Source: JAAYJT01 sp037445555 (GTDB lineage Bacteria; Bacteroidota; Bacteroidia; Bacteroidales; JAAYJT01). Taken from it: a stretch of 64,000 bases of DNA. Where the stretch lies: the NCBI GenBank assembly GCA_037445555.1, contig JBBIKG010000020.1, positions 6,729-70,728 on the forward strand, read 5' to 3'. Numbering within the stretch: position 1 is the first letter of the stretch; each line of letters starts with the position of its first letter. This document shows, piece by piece, positions 34,345-44,134 of the stretch. Both the position numbers and the translations under genes were made by a program. The notes beneath the pieces are model-generated. The model searched no databases. It had not been told where the DNA came from and was given only the letters and a program-made list of their open reading frames with translations.

Positions 34345-35316
34345 ATGAAAAGCAAGCATTATGTGCATAAAATAGAGAAAACAATTGCCGGCATCAGATA
34401 CCCCTCCAAACCTGCCGAGCTGTATGAACCCATCCGTTACGCGCTGGCCGCAGGGGGAAAGAGAATGAGGCCGGTAATAGCAATGATGGCCTGCGAACTT
34501 TTTGAAGGAAAAGCTGAGGACATGTTGTATCCGGCCCTGGGGATTGAATTGCTGCATAATTTCAGTCTCATACACGACGATATTATGGATCAGGCTCCTT
34601 TGCGCAGGGGGAGGGAAACTGTGTGCCGGAGATGGAACCCAAACATAGCAATTTTATCGGGCGATACCCTGTTTGCGATGGCCTATGATTCAATAGCCAA
34701 GACACACCCGTCAAAGCTTGCAGACGTGCTGCATCTGTTTAACCGAATTGCCATCCAGATCTGCGAGGGGCAGCAGATGGATATGAATTTTGAGCAGACC
34801 GGAAACGTAAGAATCGAAGATTATATAGAAATGATCCGGTTGAAAACGGCTGTCTTCTTTGGCGGATGCATGCAGATAGGGGCGATGTTGGCCAACGCTC
34901 AGCCAGATCAGGCGGCATTGATGCACCTATATGGTGAAAATCTTGGTATTGCCTTTCAGTTACAGGACGACATTCTGGATGTTTTTGGTTCGGAGGAAGA
35001 GTTTGGTAAAAAACCGGGTGGCGACATTGTGGCCAACAAAAAGACCTTTCTCTATCTCAAGGCCCTGGAATTGTCAGATAAAAAAACGGCCGAAAAACTG
35101 AAGCAGCTTTACAGCGATCAGCCTGACAACCCAGACGAAAAAATACAGACTGTTCTGGAAATCTATACCAAGTACCAGATTCGTGAGCATGCCGAAAGGC
35201 TTATGGAATATTACTACCTTGAAGCTATCAAAAGCTACGACAGGGTGATTGCGGATGAGTATAAAAAAAAGGAATTCGGCAATTTTTGCCTTGGGATGCT
35301 CAGGCGAAATACATAA
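34345..35316 (+). CDS. polyprenyl (geranylgeranyl/farnesyl/octaprenyl-type) diphosphate synthase
   Basis: A 323-residue trans-prenyltransferase from the chosen ATG. The two aspartate-rich motifs are intact: DDIMD (78-82) in FSLIHDDIMDQAPLRRG and DDILD in FQLQDDILDVFG. The GGKRMRP block that binds isopentenyl diphosphate is at 38-44. The residues before the first motif (FSLIH) are bulky, so product length cannot be read safely. It lies about 1.8 kb upstream of the menaquinone genes and may make the side chain for MenA or a shorter general precursor. An ATG 18 bases upstream is also in frame. Confidence 0.88.
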   Translation: MKSKHYVHKIEKTIAGIRYPSKPAELYEPIRYALAAGGKRMRPVIAMMACELFEGKAEDMLYPALGIELLHNFSLIHDDIMDQAPLRRGRETVCRRWNPNIAILSGDTLFAMAYDSIAKTHPSKLADVLHLFNRIAIQICEGQQMDMNFEQTGNVRIEDYIEMIRLKTAVFFGGCMQIGAMLANAQPDQAALMHLYGENLGIAFQLQDDILDVFGSEEEFGKKPGGDIVANKKTFLYLKALELSDKKTAEKLKQLYSDQPDNPDEKIQTVLEIYTKYQIREHAERLMEYYYLEAIKSYDRVIADEYKKKEFGNFCLGMLRRNT

Positions 35317-35432
35317 CCCCATCAGAGTCTTGCCTGTTGTTTTAATACTAAACTCTCAGGTTGAAAAAATATGACTGATCAAAATAATAAGAGTGATTTA
35401 TCAAAAACACATAGTGTCCTGATTGCCTGATA

Positions 35433-37052
35433 ATGAAAAGTTCAACCCTCGTACTCATGGCTTTAGCAGCCGGTTTAATGCTGGCCCTGGCCTGGCCTGT
35501 AAATGGCTTTCCGGCTTTGTTGTTTGTTGCTTTCGTACCCTTATTATTTATTGAACAACATTTCTGGTATCGCAAAGACAGTAACTCGGTTTTTTCGCTG
35601 GCGCTTTATGTGCTTATTGCCTTTTTCACATGGAATCTACTTACTACCTACTGGATTAAAAATTCGTCATTTGTAGGAGCTGTTGTCGCCGTGGGGTTGA
35701 ATTCCATCTTTATGACAGCCGTATTCACCCTTTTTCATGCAACAAGGCGGAGGCTGAAGCATCCTGCTTACGGGAGGGGGGCTTTAGTAGCTTACTGGAT
35801 AACTTTTGAGCTGATACATCACCACTGGGATCTCAACTGGCCTTGGCTCAGCCTTGGTAACGGCTTTGCTTCTCGCCACACCTGGATTCAATGGTATGAA
35901 TATACCGGGGTATTCGGAGGCACACTGTGGGTTCTGTTAGTGAATATACTCGTTTTCAGAATAGTTGGACTTATCCAAAACAGGGCCCCGCTCAGGCAGA
36001 TAGTGTTGGGTAGCTCGTGGGTGATTGCCCTGATTCTTGTGCCAATTGTTATTTCTTTAGTCATTTACCAATCAGTGGATACCGAAGAGGGGCGCAATGT
36101 GGAGGTTGTAGTGGTGCAGCCCAATCTTGATCCCTATTCTGAGCAGTATGAGTTGCCTCCCCTCGAGATAGTGGGAAGGATGTGGGACCTGGCGCGCAAA
36201 GAGCTAAGTCCCGGCACCCGGTTTGTTGTTACTCCCGAAAGCGCCATCCAGGAGTATGTATGGGAAGAAGATATGAATCAGTCGCCCAGCGTAGTGAGGT
36301 TCAGGGAATATCTGCAGGATTTTCCGAATACAAGCTTGGTGGCGGGGCTTTCGACCCGACGCATGCTCGATCCCGAACTTGCCTGGATGCCATCGGCACG
36401 CAAATTTGGAAATACCGGAATGTATTATGAGGCATTCAACACGGCCATACTCTTTGACACCTCCCAATATTTCCAGCTCTACCATAAATCAAAGCTCACA
36501 CCGGGCGTGGAGGTAATGCCCCTGGCACGGCATTTCAGGTTCATTGAAAAACTGGCCCTCGACCTGGGCGGTACCGTCGGAAGCCTGGGAACTGACAAGG
36601 TACGCAAGCCCTTCATAACCCCTGATGGATTGAATATTGGTATTGCCATCTGCTATGAATCTGTTTATGGCGAATTCATGTCAGGCTATGTCCGTAATGG
36701 CGCCAACCTGATATTTGTAATTACCAACGACGGATGGTGGGGCACCACCCCAGGGCACCGTCAACATCTATTGTTTTCGTCGCTGAGAGCCATTGAGCTG
36801 CGAAGGTCCGTTGCCCGCTCGGCCAATACAGGAATTTCGTGTTTTGTAAACAAGCGCGGCGATATTCAGCAACCCACTGCCTACTGGACTCGTGATGTCA
36901 TAAAAGAGGAAATACGGACAGGTGAAAAAATCACGTTATACGCCCGCTTTGGTGACTATATTGCACGGATAGCTGCATTTACATCGGTATTATTGCTGAT
37001 GATCAGCCTAATGCAGGTGATAAAAAACAGGACTTCACCTAGAAAACAATAA
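35433..37052 (+). CDS. lnt: apolipoprotein N-acyltransferase
   Basis: A 539-residue inner-membrane enzyme that adds the third acyl chain to lipoproteins. It has about six to seven N-terminal membrane segments, a nitrilase-like periplasmic domain (about 220-505) and a final membrane helix. The catalytic triad is visible: E269 (VTPESAIQEY), K352 (LYHKSKLTPGVE) and C407 (IAICYESVYG). Conserved WPWLSLGN and TNDGWWG blocks agree. Together with lspA it supplies two of the three lipoprotein-processing enzymes in the window. It lies 29 bases before menI and may be cotranscribed with the men genes. Confidence 0.94.
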   Translation: MKSSTLVLMALAAGLMLALAWPVNGFPALLFVAFVPLLFIEQHFWYRKDSNSVFSLALYVLIAFFTWNLLTTYWIKNSSFVGAVVAVGLNSIFMTAVFTLFHATRRRLKHPAYGRGALVAYWITFELIHHHWDLNWPWLSLGNGFASRHTWIQWYEYTGVFGGTLWVLLVNILVFRIVGLIQNRAPLRQIVLGSSWVIALILVPIVISLVIYQSVDTEEGRNVEVVVVQPNLDPYSEQYELPPLEIVGRMWDLARKELSPGTRFVVTPESAIQEYVWEEDMNQSPSVVRFREYLQDFPNTSLVAGLSTRRMLDPELAWMPSARKFGNTGMYYEAFNTAILFDTSQYFQLYHKSKLTPGVEVMPLARHFRFIEKLALDLGGTVGSLGTDKVRKPFITPDGLNIGIAICYESVYGEFMSGYVRNGANLIFVITNDGWWGTTPGHRQHLLFSSLRAIELRRSVARSANTGISCFVNKRGDIQQPTAYWTRDVIKEEIRTGEKITLYARFGDYIARIAAFTSVLLLMISLMQVIKNRTSPRKQ

Positions 37053-37081
37053 CCGTTCTTCAATCGCAAAACCTAAATTCC

Positions 37082-37522
37082 ATGCTTAAACAGGTATCGC
37101 TGGATGAATTGAATCAGATGAATCAGGGAACCCTTATGCAGCACTTAGGCATCGACTATACCGAGCTGGGGAGTGACTACATCTGTGCCCGAATGCCCGT
37201 GGATGCACGTACCCGCCAGCCGGCAGGGCTGTTGCACGGCGGAGCCAGTGCAGCCTTGGCCGAATCGCTGGGAAGTCTGGGATCGGTTCTGCTGATCAAC
37301 TACGACACTCATGCCATCGTAGGTGTTGAGATCAATGCCAACCACCTGCGAAAAGTGAGCGATGGATATGTGCACGGCAAAGCGGTTTTGCTTGCCAATG
37401 CACGCAGGCTGCATGTATGGGAAATTAAGATAACGGATGATAAAAACCGCCTCGTGTGTATAGCCAGGCTTACGGTGATGGTGGTGGAAAAAAAACCGCA
37501 TGATACTGCCCACACACATTGA
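37082..37522 (+). CDS. menI: hotdog-fold thioesterase, likely 1,4-dihydroxy-2-naphthoyl-CoA hydrolase
   Basis: A 146-residue hotdog-fold enzyme of the PaaI/YdiI group with RQPAGLLHGGASAALAESLG (catalytic Glu in ALAES) and VGVEINANHLR. Related thioesterases release 1,4-dihydroxy-2-naphthoate from its CoA ester before prenylation by MenA. Its place as the first gene of a menaquinone operon, overlapping menF by 23 bases, supports this function strongly; on sequence alone it could be a broader acyl-CoA thioesterase. Confidence 0.82.
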   Translation: MLKQVSLDELNQMNQGTLMQHLGIDYTELGSDYICARMPVDARTRQPAGLLHGGASAALAESLGSLGSVLLINYDTHAIVGVEINANHLRKVSDGYVHGKAVLLANARRLHVWEIKITDDKNRLVCIARLTVMVVEKKPHDTAHTH

Positions 37523-38597
37523 AAAGCCAGCCCTGCAGTCACTAGCACTGAGGATTCCGTTTGTGTTGTTCAGGCAGCCCGGGAAGCCGTATCAGCTTTG
37601 GGCCAACAGTCGAGGTTTGGTAATTGCAGCTCCTACACTTAACGAAATTCCTGAAAGCAGAGGCTTCCTGATGGCACCCTTTTCACCCTCGGGTAGTACA
37701 CCCTATGTTTTACTACAGCCTGATATAGTTATTGAGGGGACTGGGGATTCCCGCCCCCTTGTGTTTCATGAATCCGGATCTGAGAAATCTTCATTCAATG
37801 AGGCGTGGAAGCAGACAAGGAAATCAGCTTATCTCAGTCAGGTAAATCAAGTTATTCGCGAAATAAGAGATCAAAAAATGAAAAAAGTGGTTCTCTCGCG
37901 TATAAGCACTACACAACGATTAAGCAATAAAAAATTGCTTCAATGTTTTTCGGCTCTGGCCGATGCACATCCCAGTGCATTTGTCTATCTGGCGCAGTTC
38001 GATCCGGTTGGAACATGGATGGGGGCAACCCCTGAAGTGTTATTACATTGCAGCAATGGCAGATGCTCGACCATGGCGCTGGCAGGAACCCGGCAAGTGG
38101 GATTAAGGGCTAAGTGGACTCAAAAAGAGTATGACGAGCAAGCTTTTGTGGTTCAACATATTACACAGACCCTTCAAAATTTCAAGGCAGAAAATGTAGG
38201 TGTGGCAGGTCCCTCAACGATCACAGCAGGGAGCTTGCAGCACCTTTGCACCACCTTTGAATTCACCCCTGGATGTTCTCTCAGGCAGTTGGCCGGGGCA
38301 CTTCACCCCACTCCCGCTGTTTGTGGAATTCCGTCAGATAAAGCGCTTCGCGAAATTCAACGTCTCGAAGCACACCCACGACAATACTACACCGGATTTC
38401 TTGGACCAATAGATTCGAATGGGATTTTTCTTTACGTCAATCTGCGCTGCATGAAGATAACCAAACGGCAGATGATTTTGTTTGCTGGCGGCGGACTCAC
38501 TTCTGATTCAGTGCCACAAAGAGAGTGGGAAGAGACAACAGCGAAAACAAACACATTGTTGTCGGTTATCAGAAAAATACGGAATTTAGCTGAATAA
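37500..38597 (+). CDS. menF: isochorismate synthase
   Basis: A 365-residue chorismate-binding enzyme, short compared with MenF of enterobacteria (about 430) and typical of Bacteroidota. It converts chorismate to isochorismate. Visible are MKKVVLSR (general base lysine), MALAGTR, FEFTP, HPTPAVCGIP, the RQYYTGFLGPID block and LFAGGGLTSDSVPQREWEET at the Mg site. The N-terminus overlaps menI by 23 bases. The stop is 10 bases before menD. Confidence 0.9.
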   Translation: MILPTHIEKPALQSLALRIPFVLFRQPGKPYQLWANSRGLVIAAPTLNEIPESRGFLMAPFSPSGSTPYVLLQPDIVIEGTGDSRPLVFHESGSEKSSFNEAWKQTRKSAYLSQVNQVIREIRDQKMKKVVLSRISTTQRLSNKKLLQCFSALADAHPSAFVYLAQFDPVGTWMGATPEVLLHCSNGRCSTMALAGTRQVGLRAKWTQKEYDEQAFVVQHITQTLQNFKAENVGVAGPSTITAGSLQHLCTTFEFTPGCSLRQLAGALHPTPAVCGIPSDKALREIQRLEAHPRQYYTGFLGPIDSNGIFLYVNLRCMKITKRQMILFAGGGLTSDSVPQREWEETTAKTNTLLSVIRKIRNLAE

Positions 38598-38607
38598 ATT
38601 CCTGAAA

Positions 38608-40296
38608 ATGGCCAACAGCGGCAAACCGATACTTTCACATCTCGCCGACATTCTTAAAGCCAAGGGCGTGAGCACGGTTATTATTTCGCCGGGCTCTCGT
38701 AATGCGCCAGTGATCAAATCGCTCATTCGCATGCCTGGCCTAACCTGCCTGAGCGTGATCGACGAACGTTCGGCAGCCTTTTTTGCCCTCGGCATTGCCC
38801 AGCAAACCTGCACCCCTGTGGCTATTGTATGCACCTCGGGAAGCGCTCCGTTAAATTATGCACCTGCCGTTGCAGAAGCCTTTTACCAGCAAATTCCGCT
38901 CGTGGTGATTACCGCCGATCGCCCGCCAGAATGGATAGACCAAGGCGATGGTCAGGCTATACGCCAAACCCACATCTACGCCAACTTCATACGATATACT
39001 ACCAGCCTTCCTGCTGAACCGCACAATCCGGACACAATTCGATTCGGTATACGACTGATCAACGAAGCTATTGACGCTGCCACCTCCCCCATACCCGGCC
39101 CTGTGCACGTCAATATCCCTCTCAGCGAGCCGCTGTATAGCGGGGAAATCGCATCCGAATCCACCGGAGTGCTAATGGAGAAGTTGAAAATATCATCTAC
39201 CCTGGATTCCGCGCTGGCCAAAAACCTGATTGAACAATGGAATAAGGCTTCATCAAAACTTATTCTTACCGGATTACTTCCGCCCAACCCCGAACTAAAT
39301 AATTTGCTGGCAACTATTGCCAAAGATCCGTCGGTAGCTGTATTGACCGAAAATACATCCAATCTTTTTGACACAAACTTTTTAAGTCATACCGACCGGC
39401 TTATCGAAGGGTTTAGTCCTGAAATGGGGAGCAGTTTTGTGCCCGATCTTCTAATTACCCTTGGCGGAAACATCGTTTCGCGAAGGGTGAAAGCCTGGCT
39501 GCAAAAAAGTAAACCCGCCGCACACTGGCATGTTGGAGTCTCGGATCAATACATGGACACTTTCCGGAGCCTTAGTCTTAGTATACCCCTAACCCCTGTA
39601 GCTTTTTTCAGGATTTTGATAGACGGAATTAAGCCGGTTGCATCCGGTTATTGCCAAAAGTGGAAAGAGCTGGTCAGAGCAAGGGCTTTAAAACACGACC
39701 TGTTTTTCGACAATTGCCTGTGGAGCGACCTCAAGGCCTACGAGATTATCACACGCAAGCTGCCGGCCGGGTGCATCATTCAAGCTGGCAACAGCACTCC
39801 TGTGCGTTATCTTCAGCTCTTCGAATTTCCTCACCCACCAGCCTGTTATTCAAATCGCGGAGTAAGCGGTATTGATGGCGTTGTATCTACAGCAGCCGGA
39901 GCAGCCTGGGCCAACCAGCAGCTTACCATTCTTTTTTCAGGCGATCTTTCTCTTTTTTACGACTCAAACGGGCTCTGGAACACAAACCTTACGAAAAACC
40001 TGCGAATCATTGTTTTCAATAATGGCGGAGGTAATATTTTTAGAATTATCGAAGGACCCGACGACATGCCTGGATTTGAAAAATTTCTTGAGACCCCTGT
40101 CATTCCATCCATCAGGCAACTTGCTGCGTTATTCAACCTCGATTTCTATAGTGTTTCGGACGCGATCGGGTTGGAGGCAAGTCTGCCGATGTTTTTGGAT
40201 GTCTCCCTCAAAAAAACCGCCATTCTGGAGGTGATCACTCAAAACAAAACCAGTGCAGAGATGTTAAAAAAATACTTTCAATCAATACGGATATGA
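38608..40296 (+). CDS. menD: 2-succinyl-5-enolpyruvyl-6-hydroxy-3-cyclohexene-1-carboxylate synthase
   Basis: A 562-residue thiamine-diphosphate enzyme that adds succinic semialdehyde (from 2-oxoglutarate) to isochorismate. Motifs: VIISPGSRNAPVI, DERSAAFFALGIAQ (catalytic Glu), TSGSAPLNYAPAV, ITADRPPEW, and the TPP region FSGDLSLFYDSNGLW...VFNNGGGNIF. It is complete. It overlaps menB by four bases. The 2-oxoglutarate it uses links this pathway to the duplicated 2-oxoglutarate enzymes earlier in the window. Confidence 0.95.
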   Translation: MANSGKPILSHLADILKAKGVSTVIISPGSRNAPVIKSLIRMPGLTCLSVIDERSAAFFALGIAQQTCTPVAIVCTSGSAPLNYAPAVAEAFYQQIPLVVITADRPPEWIDQGDGQAIRQTHIYANFIRYTTSLPAEPHNPDTIRFGIRLINEAIDAATSPIPGPVHVNIPLSEPLYSGEIASESTGVLMEKLKISSTLDSALAKNLIEQWNKASSKLILTGLLPPNPELNNLLATIAKDPSVAVLTENTSNLFDTNFLSHTDRLIEGFSPEMGSSFVPDLLITLGGNIVSRRVKAWLQKSKPAAHWHVGVSDQYMDTFRSLSLSIPLTPVAFFRILIDGIKPVASGYCQKWKELVRARALKHDLFFDNCLWSDLKAYEIITRKLPAGCIIQAGNSTPVRYLQLFEFPHPPACYSNRGVSGIDGVVSTAAGAAWANQQLTILFSGDLSLFYDSNGLWNTNLTKNLRIIVFNNGGGNIFRIIEGPDDMPGFEKFLETPVIPSIRQLAALFNLDFYSVSDAIGLEASLPMFLDVSLKKTAILEVITQNKTSAEMLKKYFQSIRI

Positions 40297-41117
40297 CCCA
40301 AAAGCGTGACTGGACCAAAATAAAAGATTACGAGGAGATACTTTTCGATTATTTCGAAGGCATTGCCCGAATCACTATCAACAGGCCCCGCTACCGAAAC
40401 GCGTTTACGCCCGATACGGTGAAGGAAATGATTGACGCCATGCGCATAAGCCGCGAGCGAAATGATATCGGCGTTGTGGTAATCACAGGGGCGGGAGATA
40501 AGGCATTTTGCAGCGGAGGTGATCAAAATGTGAAAAACATCGGTGGCTATGTCGGGAAAGACGGAGTGCCACGCCTGAACGTACTGGATCTTCAGAAGCT
40601 TATCCGGTCATTGCCTAAACCCGTCCTTGCCATGGTCAATGGATATGCTATCGGCGGCGGGCATGTGTTGCATGTTGTCTGCGACTTGACCATCGCTAGT
40701 GAAAACGCTATCTTCGGTCAAACCGGGCCCAAAGTAGGCAGTTTCGACGGAGGTTTCGGCTCGTCCTACCTGGCACGTATCGTTGGGCAGAAAAAAGCCC
40801 GAGAGATATGGTTTCTTTGTCGCCAGTACTCGGCTCAGGAAGCCCTTGAAATGGGGCTGGTAAATAAGGTGGTACCTCTCGAAAACCTTGAGGACGAAGT
40901 GGTAGACTGGTGCAAAACGATACTGTTGCGAAGCCCTCTGGCTATACGGATGCTGAAAGCCTGTTTCAATGCCGAGCTCGACGGGCAGGCAGGATTACAG
41001 GAACTGGCAGGCAATGCTACACTGCTCTATTACCTAACCGACGAAGCCCAGGAGGGGAAAAGGGCTTTCCTCGAAAAACGACTTCCTGATTTTCAGAAGT
41101 ATCCTAAATTCCCTTAA
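40293..41117 (+). CDS. menB: 1,4-dihydroxy-2-naphthoyl-CoA synthase
   Basis: A 274-residue crotonase-fold enzyme that closes the ring of o-succinylbenzoyl-CoA. It shows ITINRPRYRNAFTPDTV, FCSGGDQ, NGYAIGGGHVLHVVCDLTIA and TGPKVGSFDGGFGSSYLAR, the last typical of MenB and not of simple enoyl-CoA hydratases. The family's bicarbonate-or-Asp difference is not resolved here. Four-base overlap with menD at the start; 68 bases before menA. Confidence 0.95.
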   Translation: MTQKRDWTKIKDYEEILFDYFEGIARITINRPRYRNAFTPDTVKEMIDAMRISRERNDIGVVVITGAGDKAFCSGGDQNVKNIGGYVGKDGVPRLNVLDLQKLIRSLPKPVLAMVNGYAIGGGHVLHVVCDLTIASENAIFGQTGPKVGSFDGGFGSSYLARIVGQKKAREIWFLCRQYSAQEALEMGLVNKVVPLENLEDEVVDWCKTILLRSPLAIRMLKACFNAELDGQAGLQELAGNATLLYYLTDEAQEGKRAFLEKRLPDFQKYPKFP

Positions 41118-41185
41118 TGATTGCATTTAAAAAGGGTTTTCCTATAGACAGCTAGATATTTACCCAAAAAAGTAAATGAAAGCAT

Positions 41186-42091
41186 ATGCAAAGAAACCTC
41201 ACATACTGGATGGCGGCAATGCGGCTACGCACCTTGCCGCTTGCACTTTCGACGGTATTACTCGGGGCGTTTCTGGCATATTATGACGGTCACTTCAGCC
41301 CTTCAATAACCATTTTGTTACTTCTGACGGTTCTTTTCCTGCAAATACTTTCAAACCTTGCCAACGATTATGGTGATTCGGAACACGGGGTTGATAACCA
41401 ACGGAGGGCGGGGCCTAAAAGAGCCGTGCAGAGAGGAGTAATCCGTGCTTCACAGATGAAAAATGCCATAATTGTTTTTTCCATACTGTCGCTTTCAGCA
41501 GGCATTCCGCTAGTCTTTTTCGCTTTACAGGGAATTGGTTCGGCTGTAAAAATCCTGTTTCTTGTGCTGGGGCTGATGGCCATTGTTTCAGCCATCAAAT
41601 ACACTGTGGGGAAAAACCCTTACGGATACCGCGGATTTGGAGATTTGTTCGTGTTCATTTTTTTTGGCATAATAGGCGTTATGGGTGCCTATTATTTGAT
41701 TGCCAAGCATGTGAACCCCGATGTACTTTTGCCAGCCTCAGCCCTTGGAATGCTAAGTGTGGCAGTACTTAATCTGAACAACCTGCGCGATGTGGAAAAT
41801 GACGAGCAAAGCGGCAAACACACCCTAGTGGTGAAATGGGGAGTACCAGCCGCCAAATGGTACCACTTTTTCCTAATCGCAGGGTCGGTGATTCTGGGTT
41901 TGACATATACCGTATTGAACTACCACTCCCCCCTACAACTGGCCTTCCTGATAACCGTTCCTTTTTTCTGGATGAACGTGTACGGAGTATTTAAAAATTC
42001 CGTTCCGGCCCTGCTGGACCCCTTCCTGAAAAAACTGGCTCTCACCACTCTGCTATTTTCACTTACTTTTGGATTGGGTCTCATTTTGTAA
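41186..42091 (+). CDS. menA: 1,4-dihydroxy-2-naphthoate polyprenyltransferase
   Basis: A 301-residue membrane prenyltransferase of the UbiA superfamily with about nine membrane segments. The two Asp-rich motifs are LANDYGDSEHGVDN (first) and NNLRDVENDEQSGKHTL (second). It joins the prenyl tail to 1,4-dihydroxy-2-naphthoate, giving demethylmenaquinone. MenG/UbiE, the final methyltransferase, is not in the window. It lies 16 bases before menC. Confidence 0.94.
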   Translation: MQRNLTYWMAAMRLRTLPLALSTVLLGAFLAYYDGHFSPSITILLLLTVLFLQILSNLANDYGDSEHGVDNQRRAGPKRAVQRGVIRASQMKNAIIVFSILSLSAGIPLVFFALQGIGSAVKILFLVLGLMAIVSAIKYTVGKNPYGYRGFGDLFVFIFFGIIGVMGAYYLIAKHVNPDVLLPASALGMLSVAVLNLNNLRDVENDEQSGKHTLVVKWGVPAAKWYHFFLIAGSVILGLTYTVLNYHSPLQLAFLITVPFFWMNVYGVFKNSVPALLDPFLKKLALTTLLFSLTFGLGLIL

Positions 42092-42107
42092 GCCTTAATT
42101 TTTTTTT

Positions 42108-43142
42108 ATGCTAAAGGCTGATTTTACGAGGTATGTACTCAGGTTTCATAGTCCTGTAGGCACCTCAAGGGGGGTGCTTACCGATAAACCTTCTTGGATC
42201 ATTCATTTATATGATCCTGAACAAAAAGACATTACCGGCACAGGCGAGTGCAGCCTGATTCCTTATCTAAGTCCCGACCAGACAGACAATTACACAGAAA
42301 CCTTAGCTGCGGTAAGCCTTGACCCTGAATATTTTTTAATTTCAGACTGCCGGGCCTTAGAAGCATTTCCCAGCATCCGAACCGGGCTCGAAATGGCCTT
42401 TGCGGATTACAGCAACGGAGGTAACGGCATATATTTTCCATCGGGATTCATCCACCAGTCGTATGGCATTGCCATCAACGGACTGATATGGATGGGTACA
42501 AAAGCAGATATGATCAGGCAGGTGCGAAAGAAAATCGGTGAGGGATACAAGTGTATCAAGCTAAAAATAGGTGCTCTGGACTTTTCAGAAGAGCTAAAAT
42601 TGCTTAAGGCGATACGCAGAGAGTTCGGAACAGATATCACTGAGCTAAGGGTAGATGCCAACGGCGCATTTTCTCCCTTGCTGGCGATGGAAAAAATCAA
42701 ACAACTGTCTGATTACGATCTTCATTCCATTGAGCAACCCATAAAGCCCGGCCAATGGGAGGCAATGTCTTCTTTATGTCAGCAGTCGCCGGTACCCATC
42801 GCGGTTGATGAAGAACTTTTTGTGCACAGACTTAGCGAGGAGGACCGCATCCGACTGCTTGATTTGGTCCGTCCTCACTATATTGTTCTAAAAACTTCCA
42901 TGCTGGGCGGATTTGATGCCACAAACAAATGGATTGAGCTTGCCCGCGAAAGAAGTATTGGATTCTGGATAACTTCGGCACTTGAATCGAACATCGGACT
43001 TAACGCGCTGGCCCAATATACCTGCTCTATCAATCATCCGGTTGTTCACGGGCTTGGTACCGGCAGCCTTTTTTCAAATAATTTCACTTCTCATTTATAC
43101 GTCGAAAATGGGTTTCTCCGGTACAGGTCTTTCAAAGCCTGA
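42108..43142 (+). CDS. menC: o-succinylbenzoate synthase
   Basis: A 344-residue enolase-superfamily enzyme that dehydrates the SHCHC intermediate to o-succinylbenzoate. Catalytic elements: the KxK motif in CIKLKIGALDF, metal ligands in LRVDANGAF, SIEQPIKPG and VDEEL, and the opposite lysine in VLKTSMLGG. Sequence is otherwise weakly conserved, as usual for MenC. It overlaps the start of menE by 35 bases. Confidence 0.92.
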   Translation: MLKADFTRYVLRFHSPVGTSRGVLTDKPSWIIHLYDPEQKDITGTGECSLIPYLSPDQTDNYTETLAAVSLDPEYFLISDCRALEAFPSIRTGLEMAFADYSNGGNGIYFPSGFIHQSYGIAINGLIWMGTKADMIRQVRKKIGEGYKCIKLKIGALDFSEELKLLKAIRREFGTDITELRVDANGAFSPLLAMEKIKQLSDYDLHSIEQPIKPGQWEAMSSLCQQSPVPIAVDEELFVHRLSEEDRIRLLDLVRPHYIVLKTSMLGGFDATNKWIELARERSIGFWITSALESNIGLNALAQYTCSINHPVVHGLGTGSLFSNNFTSHLYVENGFLRYRSFKA

Positions 43143-44121
43143 GGCCTTTATTCAGCAGTGGGATAAGGGTCATGAATGGTTTGAGTTTCAAACATCAGGC
43201 TCGACCGGCGTGCCCAAAACCATACAGGCTAGCCGTAGTGCTATGATTCAATCGGCAAGGCTGACCGGCCAGGTGCTTGGCTTGCAGCAAGGTGAAAATG
43301 CATTGTTGTGCCTGCCCATTGATTTTATTGCCGGAAAAATGATGGTGGTAAGGTCAAAGGTGTGGAAAATGAATCTTGTAATTGCTGAACCGACAGCAAA
43401 CCCCTTACTATCAGTCCAAAGCCACATCAGAATTGATTTTGCTGCCATGACTCCCCTGCAGGTATCGGCTTGCATCGGGAACCCTGCTACAAGGCCTATC
43501 TTTGAAAATATTAGGAACATTCTGATAGGCGGCGCACCGGTTAGTCCCTGCCTTCAACAACAATTGCATGGTTTTACCAATGTCATCTATGAAACATTCG
43601 GGATGACAGAAACCCTTACTCATATTGCTTTGAGACGACTAAACGGCCCCGATGCGGACGACTACTTCAAAGTGCTTCCAGGGGTTGAAGTCGCCACGGA
43701 TGACAGGGGCTGCCTTGCAATTTACGCCCCGCACCTCGACCAGCCTCACATCATCACCAACGATTTGGTGGAGCTGGCGGATCCTAAGCGTTTTCGCTGG
43801 TTAGGCCGCAATGATCATGTAATCAACTCGGGCGGGATAAAAATCATTCCGGAACAGGTTGAAAAACAACTTGGGTCCGTTATCCGGCTACCTTTCGTTA
43901 TCGTGGGTGTACCCGACGAAACCTTGGGAACAAAAGCCGTTTTACTAATCGAAGACCCAAATGCTGAGCAGGAAATGGTATACAGGGCGGGCACCGAGAA
44001 GTATGCGGAATATAGCCCATTGTTCGAAGGTTTGTCAAATCCGCAGCAAAAACCCCGGGAAATCAGATTTGTTCATGCCTTGCCTAAAACCATTTCAGGA
44101 AAGATAATCCGGCAGAAATAG
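43108..44121 (+). CDS. menE: o-succinylbenzoate--CoA ligase
   Basis: A 337-residue AMP-forming ligase, shorter than the roughly 450-residue family average because the N-terminal region is reduced. The P-loop FQTSGSTGVPKTI, the YETFGMTET motif and the WLGRNDHVINSGGIKI block are intact, ending in the catalytic-lysine region KTISGKIIRQK. It activates o-succinylbenzoate to its CoA ester for MenB. The ATG at 43108 is chosen; the longer frame to 42982 runs through menC and shows no family similarity. It ends 13 bases from the convergent response-regulator gene. Confidence 0.92.
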   Translation: MGFSGTGLSKPEAFIQQWDKGHEWFEFQTSGSTGVPKTIQASRSAMIQSARLTGQVLGLQQGENALLCLPIDFIAGKMMVVRSKVWKMNLVIAEPTANPLLSVQSHIRIDFAAMTPLQVSACIGNPATRPIFENIRNILIGGAPVSPCLQQQLHGFTNVIYETFGMTETLTHIALRRLNGPDADDYFKVLPGVEVATDDRGCLAIYAPHLDQPHIITNDLVELADPKRFRWLGRNDHVINSGGIKIIPEQVEKQLGSVIRLPFVIVGVPDETLGTKAVLLIEDPNAEQEMVYRAGTEKYAEYSPLFEGLSNPQQKPREIRFVHALPKTISGKIIRQK

Positions 44122-44134
44122 CAGGAAAAGAAAA

